A DNA stretch of 64,000 nt, taken from contig NC_064770.1 of the NCBI RefSeq assembly GCF_011397635.1, forward strand, positions 35,178,598 to 35,242,597, given 5' to 3'. The first letter of the stretch is position 1. The number at the start of each line of letters is the position of its first letter. The notes beneath the pieces were generated by a model that did no database searches, was not told the DNA's origin, and worked only from the letters and a program-made list of their open reading frames with translations. This stretch comes from Epinephelus fuscoguttatus (lineage: Eukaryota; Chordata; Actinopteri; Perciformes; Serranidae). A program made the translations under genes and the position numbers. This document shows, one piece after another, positions 1-13,300 of the stretch.

Positions 1-239
1 AACCCTTGAGAATACTTAAAACAGTTAAAATTCAAGCAAATCCATCAGTTGAAACAAGAACAGATGGGAGTGAGATAGGATCTAAAAAAATTTTTAATTG
101 CCGTGAGGATAAAAATGAGGTAAACTGTAGATTCTGCATGAATGAGAACGCAGATATTCTAAATATTGAGGGGGCTGTGTCCCCTGCATCCCCTCGAAAT
201 CTACACAGATAGCAATAGGGTAATATAAGGAGGTAAAAA

Positions 240-790
240 AACCAATGCTGGCCTGCATAGATGGATTACTGTCTTACCAGGCAGAGGCCCAGGGACCCAA
301 AATGTTAGAGCCGCCAACACACACAAAAAACACAATATTACCTCAGTGAGACCCAAACTACTACAATAAGACACAAAACAACTACAAGGAGACACAAAAC
401 AACTACAAGGAGACACAAAATGTCTATAAAGGTATACAAAACAACCAAAAAAGAAACCAAAGTATCTCAAAGAGACACTAAAAGACCTAAAAAAAAGACA
501 AAAAATTACTTCAGGGAAACCCAAACTACTACAAAAAGACACAAAACAACCACAAGGTGACACAAAGAGACACACAAATAACTGAAGGAGACCCAAACTA
601 CTACAAAAAAAAACACAAAAAACCAAAAAACCAGAGTACCTCACATAGAGACAGAATGACCACAGAGAGACAGAGAAACACACAGAGAAACAAAACCACC
701 ACAAAGTCTGTGTCCTGTGTGGTAGAGGTGGTGGGGCCCTTTGCATATCTGTGCCCAGGGGCCCATTGTCTCACACTACACCCATGGGTC
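240..790. repeat. Transposon-like repeat with internal minisatellite
   Basis: The segment holds many imperfect copies of a roughly 20-base unit of the type ACAAAACAACTACAAGGAGAC (about 340-700). It ends in a unique tail (about 690-780) with the words AAAGTCTGTGT, GGTGGGGCC and TGTGCCCAGG. The same tail recurs at 23640-23730 next to a similar but shorter unit array, so this is a dispersed element with an internal tandem repeat and not a local expansion. The unit is the reverse complement of the type of unit in the large array at 37.9-42.6 kb. Open frames here on both strands are by-products of the repeat. The family name is not known to me. Confidence 0.6.
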
Positions 791-1030
791 CTCCACCTCA
801 ACATCCTGGGTGCATCACTTCCTTCTTTCTGGTTTAAGTTTATCAACCTATTTGTGTCTCTACTTTTATCAATATAAAAGTCCCCTGCTACTCTCAAGTT
901 TTCATCAGGGGTCAAAGCTGCACGTGTTGTAACATGTTCCCTGCAGGAGTCACTCTGTGGTAGATGACGCCCCCTGTGGCCACTGACCGGAACTGCGACT
1001 TATACAGCTGAAGAAAAAAACTCCTCCAAC

Positions 1031-1040
1031 TTTCACTTTC
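1031..1040 (-). promoter_or_regulatory. ISRE / IRF site upstream of the SP100-like gene
   Basis: The plus strand reads TTTCACTTTC; read on the minus strand this is GAAAGTGAAA, the GAAAnnGAAA core bound by IRF and ISGF3 factors. It lies about 360 bases upstream of the start codon at 1398. Mammalian SP100, SP110 and SP140 are interferon induced, so the placement fits. The transcription start was not determined; use of the site is inference. Confidence 0.55.
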
Positions 1041-1397
1041 GAAACGTCATCAAAAGGAGGAAATGAGATCACATTGCGGGCAGAGGGTTGTGCTGTGGGT
1101 AGATCCGCTCTGATCGGACTTGTATAGACTCCCGCCTGTTTTAATCTGCTTTGTTTTATATGTGACACAGTACAGTGAGCTGCTGCGGCATTTTACTTTA
1201 ACTGTCTAAACCCTGAACTTTGGAGCAGGACAGTGTGCAGAGGGAGGAACTGCAGCGGAGGGAGCCTCCATAAATCACTTTACTCAGTGCCACACTGTGG
1301 ATGTGACACCTCCTGACCTGTGGAGCAGCTGTGGTCTCTCTGGGGTCTCTCTGGTGTGTGTGCAGAGGTTTGGGTGGAGGTGGTTGCAGCCAGGAGC

Positions 1398-4300
1398 ATG
1401 ACGGAGCCGACGTTCTGGATGGAGAAGGAAGAACTCCTTCGGTTCTTCCGCCGCCATAAAACAGAACTGTCCTGCATGGAGAACCCGCACATCTTCCTCA
1501 GCCAGCTCAGAGATCACGACCTGATCCCGGACGACAGATACCAGGTACGTTAGTGAGGTGTTACGCAGTTGTTGTTGTTGTGATCTTCTTCCTCACACAC
1601 TCAGATACAATACAAATTTATTTATATAGCACATTTAAAAACAACAGCGTTGACCAAAGTGCTGTTCATCAAATATAATATACAAAAGTCAATAAATAAA
1701 ACACAAGAAAATAAAACACAAAATAAAACAACAAAAGGCTGCCAGCTCTCATACAGGGGCAGAGAAGGCCGACGGAAACAGGTGGGTTTTTAAACGAGAT
1801 TTAACAACAGGGAGGGTATCTGCCAACACATTTTTTCAAAAGATCGGAAAGGTGGGATGGGGCCAGCCCATAATCAAGTCGGGTGGAGACAAATGCGTGA
1901 ATCACCCTCTCAAAATGATTTAAAGAAAGGACAGGCTTAACCCGCCTCTTAATGGCGGGAACAGCCTGCAGGCTGCAGCAAACAGGAACACAGATTTTAA
2001 TATCTCTGTAACAGCGGCAGACTGGAGATGAAACATGCCTCTGAAGTTTTGACTAGAGCTGTGTCTGTGCCCATATGTGCATGCACTCGGGAGCGCGCTC
2101 AATGTAAACTACCGGGCATTGTAGGGGAGACCGGGGTCGGTTGTCACAGTGCTTATTTTGTATTGTTCAACAATGTACAAACAAATGTCAGGTATAAAAG
2201 GAACACAACAACAACACATGAGAGCTGAAAGAAACTGCGCTGAAAGATGAACAAATAATAAAGTAAGAATTGAGATTAGAAAACAACAAAAACGAGAAAA
2301 AAGCAGTTCACTTCACATCAGAGGTTTCATCAAATATTCATTTGTAATATTCTAAAAATGTTTTACTTTGTTGTTCAAAAGAGTAAAGCAGCAAAAGCTT
2401 TTGAAATCCTTGGTCATATTTTCCAGCAACCAAATCGTATCTTAAATGCCCCTGAAATGTTTTGCACTTTGCACCAACATCGCACATTATTTATCCTACA
2501 AATCATGACAACAACCCACGAACTGGCAAACTGTGCTGTTACAAGATGTAGCCTTTGTCCAGCTTTTCACCTCATACGCTTTTCTTTGTTTAGGTTAAAA
2601 TGCTCGTGCACTCCACCCCCATTTTGTAGCAAAAACGACATACTCAAATTAAAATGACTGTAGCTTCTGAACCGCTCTGACTACATGCATGCATGAGGTG
2701 TTGCCAGAAAGAAAACTCCCTGAAGTTTCTTGTGAAAGTGTCAGAAACACTCTAGGTGATACAGAGACAGAGTAATGGGCCTCTGAAGTCAGTAAAAAAT
2801 TAAAGATTTTGCCTAAAATAAAATAAAAATGTATTTCAGGGTGAATAACTGTCTGTGGCTTCATCTGAGCAGGTAAATGACACTGTGGGGCTGTAGGCAC
2901 ACTATCAATGAACATTTGTTTCAAATTTGAAGAAGATTGCTCAAAGTATGACCATTCTACAGTGTTTTTTCCATGAAAAGATCCAGGCGGAGCTCCAAAA
3001 CAGTCACCAGTACTATCTAACGTTAGCATTTACGTTATATTATAAAAACTCAGTCGTCACTGACCCCGGATAACTTTCAAAACTCCGGGGTTGTGTTTGA
3101 CTGTGCAGGACAGGTAATGTTATGCAGGGCTCAACAATAAGGAGGAAGAAAAACTCTCGGTCGGGCATGTAAACTAACAACTCACCTGCCCGATCGGGCA
3201 AGTTGCTAAAAATAGTAAAAGTTAATCACTAATTGATAAAATAAATGTATTTTAAAACGTGCTCTTCTGCTCTGATGCAGCGGTCTCTCTGCCTGAAGTC
3301 ACAGGCACAGCTGTGTAACAATGTCCTGCCCACAGCCTCCATTGATATTATTTTGCGTGACGGACGCTTCATGTAATAACATAACAATATACGAATTATG
3401 GTGTTATGTCATCGTGTCATTTCTGTCTACATGGTCACACGTTAACAGTTCTCCTCTGCTCTCTGTATCGCGCATGGCGGAGTTCCGCCACACACACAGG
3501 TGAGCACGCTAGAGCGGCTCGGGCCGCATTTTCCTGACCAAACCTGACCCCGAGCCCGGTGCAGTTTGTCAGCTGACAAAGTTATTGAAATGGACAGTGT
3601 GTAAATAACCATCAACAGACTGCTGTTATGCACAGACAGACACGCTGCTCGCACAGCAGCTCAGTACGGCACTCATGCTGAGCTTGTGTTGCGTTCAGGC
3701 GTAAAGGTCATAGCACAAAACAGCAGCATGTCAAGTGACTTTTTACTTTATTATGTTCAATAAAATTGTATGTTCCTAAATCACCTAAACACCTCATATG
3801 TAAGCTAGACAGACATTTCACCTGCTCATACTGTGCACACATGTACTGTGTGTACTTAGTCCTAAAGAGCTCTTCTGGTGCCAGTAGATACATAGAAACA
3901 TCCCAGCAGGCTGTGCTTTGCAAGCATACAAAAAAGTTTCACGCATGTGAAAATTATTTTTCATGCGTGTGCTTCACCTCCGCTGCTACAACTCCATCCC
4001 AGGGGAAACGCTGCTGTGTGCGTTTTGTGCAACAGGTGGATGTGGTAGTCGACTGGTAGAGTAGAGAGAGAGCTAAGTAGTGTTGAAGTAGAGTAGAGCA
4101 GGGCAGAGAATATATTAAACCTGGTGTTAACACAGCAGAACTGGAGAGAGGGGTGAAAAATAAATAGAGGTGGGCATGGCTCAAGTAGGGCGCAAAATTA
4201 TAGATGGAGAACGATTGACAAATTTTTCACTTTAAGCCCTGACACTGTCATTTTGTGCAGGAATTAAGCTACAATACATGACATATGTTGTTTTAATTAA

Positions 4301-7300
4301 TAAATACAGTGTGAATAAAGATTACATAACATAAAAATAACTGCAGTCTTTGTTATTTGATAGCCGCTTAAATTAAACAATTTTTATAGGGCAAGTAAAA
4401 AGTGACTTCGGGCAAGTAGATCTCTGACCAACTTGCCCGACCGGGCAAGTGAAAAAAACCTTAGCGTTGAACCCTGTTGTGTTTAGTTTGCCTCTAATGT
4501 AACAGGCTATAACGTTATTTATGACAACACAGCATCCAGTTGCTAATGGCTAATGTTAGCCTACTGTAGCGTAGCCTCTGAAACATAACGTTATCTTCCT
4601 TGTGCGTTTCCACTTACTAGTAACATTAAGGCTACTATTTAACATGAGCACTGTAACCTTATTCCAAAACTTTTAAAACTCTGGGGTTGCGTTTGACTGT
4701 CTTGGTTGTAACGTTACATTCTAACGTTACCTTGCCAACGCCTATGTCCATCATAGACGTAATGAGGACGTAATGGAGGAGGGGGGAGTAGGCCTTTGGA
4801 GGGAGGTGGAGTTGCAGGAGGAGGGGGATGGGACTTTGGAGCGAGGCGGGAGTTGTGGATGTTGTAAGTCCTGTGTGAAATGCAAGAAAGGTAAGAGTAG
4901 CTTTAAGGGGAGTGTGAAAAGGCCTTTTTTAGTTTAGGGTTTTGTTTGTGTTGGCGTTGTTAAGAAGATGCTCATTTTTAATGATGCAACATTTGATCAG
5001 GCAGACACGACATGTCAGTGCAAATGTTCTCTTTGTGTGTGTGTGTGTACAGAAGGTGAGTCGCATGAAGAGTAAGAACAACATAAAAAGAGGCCTTTAT
5101 GACATTCTGGACTGGCTGGAAAAAAAACAGTCAAAGCGCATCATAGACTTCTGGGACTGTGTCTTCAATGAGACCATCATGAACCAGTACCCCACCCTGC
5201 GACTGCTGCACAACAAACTCAAGGACGGTCAGACTCTTTTTTTTATGGTCATTAGACTGTTAATGATTGTAAATCTGCTTACTATTGAACTATTATAATT
5301 TCTATTATATACTAAGACAGGTTTATTTTTGTAAGATAGATATTTGGTATATATATTTACATGGTTTATAGTTGTGTGACAAAGTTAAATGGTAATAAAA
5401 GCAGGTAGAAAAGTCTGAAAAGGTATAAGTTTATCTCTAGGAAGTTGTCTCTCCTTTTCCGATGTGTAAATCAAATTAACTATACACTGACAATTTGCTT
5501 TTACATTACGCTTTTTATTATTTCTAAATATTACTTTTTCCATCTGTCCGCTTGCTGTATGTTCATGTCTTTTTTTTATTTTTATAAATAAGTAAAATAA
5601 TAAAAAAAAAATAGTAAAAAAAAAATAGTACAAATCTTAACATTTTAATCTCTGGGTTTTCATTTATATCACAGGGTCTTTCCATTTTTACCAACAACAA
5701 CCAGAGAGGGATGAAACAGAGGAGTCAGATGAAGGGAAAAGGAAGAAGCTTTCGGCAGATGAGGACGGAGAGAAGAAGCAAACGAACTCAGTAAAGAAGA
5801 AGAGAAATCTAAAAAGTAGGAGCGCGTGCGAGGAGGAGGAGGAGGAGGAGCAGGCCGGTCCGTCATCTCGACTGACTCCAAGGAAAAAGTCCAAGAAATT
5901 ATGCTTCTGTAAGTCGACTCCCATTTAGGCTTTACTTTTCTAAACTTACTGGGTCTCATTCATGAAATGTTAGCAAAGCTATGAGAAGATTTGCACCTTG
6001 GTACTAAAATCCTACTTCAGATTCATGAACGCCACGGGAACGTCAGAAATGATCACAGGCAGGAGTGCATGTTCATGAATACCAATCAGTCGTAAATTGA
6101 CAGCGCACTCCTGCTTGTCAGCAATTAGCATACATCCCGCCCATGAATAGCCAGTGACCACCATATAAGGAGGTGTTAAATACCCTGGACTATGGAGAAA
6201 GAGAAAGAGAAAAATAAAAACTTTTCCAACGCTGAGACTGAAGTTATTTGGGGTGAAGTGGAGTTAAGGAAAACATTGTATTTTCTTCTGTTGGCAGTGG
6301 TGTGACAGGAACAGGTAAATCAAAGGCCTGACAGGAGGTAACAGGTGCTGTTAACTCTGTGTCTTCTGTTGTAAGAACCATCCAGCAAGTTAAACGAAAC
6401 TGATTCAACATGAAATTTGATGAAAAAAACCCCACAAGTACACACAAAAAACCCACAGGAAGCCGGTCGCAGCTCGCTGCTGCAGATGAGTGTATTGCTT
6501 GCATCATCGCAGAGACCTCTCTGTCAGTTTGCCCTCAGGCTCGGCATTGTTTAAACCACTATTAAAACATCTTAATGCAGGTAGTCTGATGTCGGCATTA
6601 ACCCACCGTTAAGTTTAACAAGTCCCTCCAAGTCTCTGCCAGATTCTGATTCACCAGCTGCCCACAGGTCTTATTAAACCAAAACTCAATTTGAAATAAT
6701 GTTTACGTCTCCCACGTCACAGCTCTGATAATTAAATTAAACAAAAATGACGTGATGACGTTGGTTTGTTACTTTATTCATTCAGAGAAAGGTGTTGTCC
6801 AGTTTTGTATCATTCAAATAACTCATATTTTAGAACCCTAATCTGAAGCTCAAATCCTGTAAATACCAACTAGTTTAACTAAATGTGTGACATTTCTAAT
6901 CTCTTGTCATGTTTAACTTACTTGTTTCAAAGGCATCTGTGTATTGAGAACATAACAGAGCATCTAATTGAGACAGGCCTTTATTTCTCAAAATGTGTAG
7001 CCACACCGGGCTACTGAAAGGGACGAGGCGTTTAATTTGGACTAGGCTTTTAATTGAAGTTGTTGGAAGTAAAAGTACAAGTAAATGCTGTTAATAAAAA
7101 AGCAAGTGCTCAGAATTCTGAGGATTATCAAGTTTATTTCTGAACCTGTGCACCACCTTAAAAATGGAGCATACACTACACTTGAAGAAAAACAAGGTCT
7201 TCTTAAAAACATTTAGCATTTAAAAGCATTTAAAGAAAACTTTTGACTATCCAGGGCTGACACACTGCAGTCACAAACCTTTATCTCCTTGAATCATTAC

Positions 7301-10300
7301 TCGCCCTCTCTGCTGTGGGACGCCATTTTCTGCTTTAATCGTGAAGCCGATCTCATTGAGTGGAAATTAGTCGCTAGCAGAGTTGGGTATAACGCGTTAC
7401 AAAGTAACGCGTTAGAGTACTTTGATTACTTTTTGCAGTAACGAGTAACCTAGCGCGTTAGTTTGCTGTTTGAGTAATCAAATACTTCAGTACATTTTCA
7501 AACAAGACATCAGTTACTTCTGGTAGTTTTAGAACGCTGGTCCTTCAGCTCCGAAACAGCAATGGCTGTCGTTTGGTTCTAATAACGGAGATAAGGTTAA
7601 ACCTATCAGTCTGAAAGAAGCCACGGCGCTTGTGGCTCGCTACGTGGTCAGAGAAATGCTGCCGTTGTCTACGGTGGAGTCTAAATAGGTGGAGTAGGAC
7701 TCGCTGACAGACATATTTCAGACTCAGGACTTGCATTATGCCTGGTACACGCTACACGCTGGTACTCACCAATTATCCCCGGTCGTCTTTCACGGCGTGT
7801 GTGATGTCATCGGGTTATTCTTGTCCTATTTTTATTACTTTCATTATTATTTGTGTCTGTTCATGTGTCAGCCGACATGTGGTTGTAGTCACCTAAAAGC
7901 GTCAGCAGATGGCAGCAGCTACATTTGAAGCGCCATATGTAAACTACGTAGCTACTGTATCTTCCACAGGAAGTTCTGACAAATGTTTCAGAATAAAAGC
8001 CTATTTAGAAAATGGAAGGATTCTCTCAGCTGAGGTTATAAGGGGCTTTTAATTTGAAACAAGTGTTGAGTTTGAAATGATGGTGCGATATGTTAACTTT
8101 ATAAAGACAACGGAGCGCATAAAAACAATCAAATTACAATACCTAATTATGTATTATACAGAGCTGACAGATGTACCAGAGGTGGTGGTGTGGCAACATA
8201 TGTTATATCAAACTTACAGTCTGAACTGATAGTTCCTCATGTAGAGCCTGAACATTTTGAGAGTCTTGTTGTAAAAGTTATACTCCATGAGAATAAATAT
8301 CTTACAATTGGAAATATATACAGACCCCCATCTGCACCCGTTGAGTCTTATAGTTGCTTGAACTCTACCATTACTTCCATTGTTTGTAATAATGAAATTA
8401 TTATTCTCGGTGATTTTAATAAAAGCTGGTCAGATAGGTCCTCTCTCAAAGATCAATCAGTTTTTTTCTAATTTAAATCTAACACAACTAATTAATGAAC
8501 CCACTAGAATCACTGCCACCTCTCAGTCTTTGTTGATTGGATACTTGTATCTCATCCAAACAGAATTACAAATGCTGGTGTATTGTCTGGTTGTCTTAAT
8601 GATCATTCAGCAGTGTACTGTGTTTGGAAGATAAAAATTCCAAGATCACCTCCTAAATTGGTGAATATTAGACAGTACAAGAAAATGGACCAGACAAGTT
8701 TATTCACGATTTAACTCAGATAAACTGGGATAGATTTCAGTTAATACCCGATGTTCAAAGTGCTTGGGATTTTTTTCTTTCTGAATTTACCTAAGTTGTT
8801 GATAAACATGCCCCCTGGAAACAGTCAAAAGTCAAGGGTAATCATTTACCCTGGATCACCTCTGAACTAATACACCTCTTCAGGCAAAGGGATGAAGCAT
8901 GGGCAAAATTTCAGGCAACAAGGACACATACTGATTGGGAAGCATACAGGCAACTAAAAAATATCAGCAAAACTCAAGTTCGGAACACAAAGTCTAATTA
9001 TTTTAAAGATTGTCTAAGTAATAGTTTTAAAAATCCCAAACAATTTTGGAAAAATATCAAAAACACATTACTTACATCTAATAAATGTTCCGTCAGTCAA
9101 TTAAGAATTGCTGATAGAATAATAAATGAACCTTTATCTATTACTTATGCTTTTAATCAGCATTTTTCCTCTGTGTGCTCTAATTTAATTCCTAATACTG
9201 CTCATATTACCTCCCATACCATATCACAAAGTTCTTTTAATTTTCATGTAATATCTCCTAATGATGTCCGTAAGGCTATTTGTGATTTAAAAGAGAGCAG
9301 TGGTCCTGGGCTTGATGGGATTGAATCTAAATTCATCAAACTAGCATGCCATATTCTCATTTATCCTTTGGCTGACCTTTTTAACCTGTCTTTGTCCACA
9401 TGTGAAATACCTGTTATTTGGAAATCAGTAGGCATTACACCTCTCCTTAAGAGCGGTGATTCACTTGATCCCAACAATTACAGACCCATCTCAATTGTGC
9501 GTTCCATTGCCAAAGTATTTGAAAAAATAATTCACAATCAATTATCACGGTATCTTAATGATAATAATTTACTCTCCCAATATCAGTTTGGTTTTAGACC
9601 TAACCACTCCACAACTACTGCTCTCTTGAAATTCACTAATGACGTTTTTTCTGCATCTGATCATGGTAATCTTACAGGAGCCATATTTCTTGATTTAACC
9701 AAAGCCTTTGATATGGTTGACCATTATTTACTTTTAGACAAGCTTCAGGCTGTTGGTCTTTCTCAGCATGCGCTGATGTGGTTTAATTCATATTTGCACA
9801 ATCGAAAACAATGTGTTGTATTGAGAGGGTGCAGATCAAATATGCTTACTCAACAAAATGGAGTACCTCAAGGTTCCACCTTAGGACCCCTCCTCTTCTC
9901 AACATTTATAAATGATCTCCCTCTTATTTTTTCCGAATGCCATACACAGCTTTATGCGGATGATACAATTATATATACATGAAAGCCCTCTGTCTTATCA
10001 ATTCAAGAAGCTCTACAATGTGATTTTGATGTTTTACAAACCTGGTTGTTAGCTAACAAACTATTATTAAATAAAACAAAAACTCACTCAATGCTCCTTG
10101 GTGTGCGCCAGAATCTCAAAGCCATATCTATTTTTTTAATGCTAAAGTGCAATGATGGCAAAACTCTTGAAAAAGTTGAAAAAATTAAATATCTTGGTGT
10201 CTGCATTGACTCAGAACTCACTTTCAAAACTCATATTGAACATATTGTCAGGAAAGTTAATTTTGGTGTCGGTGTTTTGTGTCACAACAAACATTGTTTT

Positions 10301-13300
10301 ACGGTCAGTGTTAAATTAAACCTCATCACTCAGCTTATATTACCCATAATTGATTATGCTGACATAGTTTATCACAATGCTGCTAAAACTGATCTCTATC
10401 AACTTAATGTCATTTAAAACAGACTTTGCAGATTTATACTAGGCTGCTTATTTTTCACACACCATTGTACAATGTTTGACACTCTAGGATGGCTACCCCT
10501 ACATGAGACGCCAATTTCATTGATTTCAATTTATTTTTAAATGTATTAATTTTGATTATCCTTATTGTTTGAAACAATTTCATAGTGTCTAATGAAGAAG
10601 AAGATGAAGACGAGGACAGCGACCATGACAAGGAAGACCAGGTTTCATCAAGCAGCAAAGAAAGTTCCACAGATGACACAGGTGCTGGTTTCTACAAAGT
10701 GATATTCAGGCTTAAAACACATTTATGCTCATAATAGAAATAACTGAAGGTATGTGTCCTGTCCTCATGTTAGTCATACTTTAAACATGTCCATTACAGA
10801 TGACGAAAGACAGACGGAGGAACGGCCTCAGCAGCAGCCACAAACCAGTACAACAAGACATGACTGTAGCAGGAAGGTGTTCAGTGTTACATGTGGAGCT
10901 TTAGCTGCGACATTACACAGAAATCGGTTTGCATCAGGTAACTGTCTCCCACTGTACACAAAGTCGCGAAATACACTCACTGGCCACTTTATTAGGTACA
11001 CCTTGCTGGCACCAGTTTGGACCTCCTTCTTAATTCTTGGTGTCACAGATTCAACAAGGTGCTGGAAACATTCCTCAGAGATGTTGGTCCATATTGACAT
11101 GATGACATCACACAGTTGCTGCAGATTTGTCGGCTGCACATCCATGATGAGAATCTCCCGTTCCAGCACATCCCAAAGGTGCTCTATTGGACTGAGATCT
11201 GGTGACTGTGGAGGCCATTGGAGTACAGTGAACTCATTGTCATGTTTGAGATGATGTGAGCTTTGTGACATGGTGCGTTATCCTGCTGGAAGTAGCCATC
11301 AGAAGATGGGTACACTGTGGTCATAAAGGGATGGTGATTGGCTGAATAGCGCAGCAGTTGAACATGTGTACCTCATAAAGTGGCCAGTGAGTGTATGTGT
11401 ATCTGCACAACCTGTTTATTGTGTGGGTGTGTCACTCTAGTGATAAGGTGTAATGAAATGTGTCCTAACCAGCTGACTCTTCTAAACTCACCACCAGGGA
11501 CTCGTGGGAAGAGTCTTCGTACTGAGACGATCTGGTTGACTCCGGAGGAGTTTGTGAAGGAGGCGTCATGTCCAGATGCAGATGCCACCTGGAGGAAGGA
11601 CATCCTGTATGAAGGGGAACCACTCAGTGTCCTCATAGAGGTGACCATGATCAGGGTGACGTGTTATTGTAAAGTGTGTGTCTCTGTGTTTCTGACAGAA
11701 GCACAGGATTGTACAAAGCCTAAAAGACCTAAAGTACAGCTTGAAACAAAGAGGACAACACTGTTGATTTGTCTTTTCAGGGAGGCATCTTGAGGATCCA
11801 CTCACTGCTGTGTAAATGCGGACTGTGCAAACCAGATAGTAGAGACCTGGTGAGTTTGTTGATCAGTCAGTTTCAGACAAGGAACCTTTTTCCTTTCAGA
11901 TGCAGGGTGTAATTGTGCTGTGTGTAAACGGAGTTGCTGTCGTGTCTTTTTGGCAGGATGACCAGAAAAACGATGATGAGTGTTGCGTCTGTAAAGGTGC
12001 AGGAGAAGAAGAGTTGGTGGAGTGTGACCACTGCCCTCGCTCCTTCCACCAGAGATGTCACCTGCCTCATGTAGAGGACGACATTTTAGGGTGAGCTTTG
12101 ATCGAAAACAGAAGACAGCCGCAACATGAAACATTTTTATGGGATCTCAGTTGTTTCATTTCTTTGAGACTGACAGAGATAGAGGTAGACCAGCGGGATT
12201 TATATTTGTGTGGCAGTAGTGTTGCTTTCGTCAACGAAAAGTATGACTAAATGTCGTCGTCAACGAACCTTTATCACGTGACGAAAACGAGACGAGATGC
12301 AACGTAAATGGTGGTCATGTGACGATAAGTATAATTAAATATATAATGCAATATTGTTGACGAATAAAAACAAGACTAAATGTGGTTTACAAAATAAAAC
12401 CTCTGCTAAAATGTCTCTTCATTTTCGCTGACCAAAACGAGACGAGACGAAATAACGTTATAATGTTTAGTCGTGTTATTATTATTATTATTATTATTTT
12501 GCAGTATTTCTGTTTCCTAGGCTGTGCGTCGCACTGCGCAGACGGATTACAGCCGTGACGATATACAGTACAACATCACTCGCTCTCATGTGATATTGCT
12601 TTTATACAACAGTTCAACAACAGCTTAAACAGCAATGCTGAGTAAGGAAATGTTAACAAAAGGTGATGGAATAAATTATTTAAGTACTTTATGTAGCTCC
12701 GCGAAAAAAAACAGCTCCCCCAGTCTGTTGCCAGGCAACGCAGCACACACACCAGGAACTCACAAGTTACTTTGTATTTACATTGATCTGCAGCTGTGTA
12801 ACTTCATCCAGTTCGGCTGATGAAACGTTGGCAAACCTGGATGTTGGCACGGCCGGATTCAGCTTCCACTCTCCCTCATCCTCATCAGTACCTCATCAGA
12901 TGATCATTGATAATTCCTGACTGTTATCGCTTCATTTTTGCTCTTCTCCAGTTTGTCGAGGTCAGCTGATGTTACACAAACACACCTGGAGGTCTGCACA
13001 GAAGAGTCCTGGCTTTCCTTTTCCTCGTCCTCTCCTGACAACCACTCATAATTTAATTCAAATGTAATTTTGGGGAAAATATCCATCTTCTTGGTTAAAC
13101 GCTATAGTGTCAGTTTGCGTCAATGTAGCGAGTGTGACAGTTGGTTAATTAATGGCTGTATTTATATTTATTACACGGCTCTATTAAATGCTGTATTCTG
13201 ATTGGTCAGTCGCAGCATTCAGAGGTCTGATATTACTGTGTAGTGACTGTTGCTATGTAGCCCAGCGTTGCTAGGGACGCTGCCCTGACAAGGAGATTCA

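Noticed and set aside
201-746. Minus-strand frame of 181 codons rich in Phe, Cys and Ser
   Set aside because: It is the antisense of a tandem-repeat tract; its repeated FCLF/CSSLGL words mirror the repeat unit.
8190-10417. A host gene with reverse transcriptase
   Set aside because: In-frame stops at 9980 and 10415 and a broken endonuclease region show an inactive LINE copy.
10828-11271. A functional transposase gene
   Set aside because: Only the C-terminal catalytic region remains in a 420-base element; the DNA-binding part and first catalytic Asp are missing.
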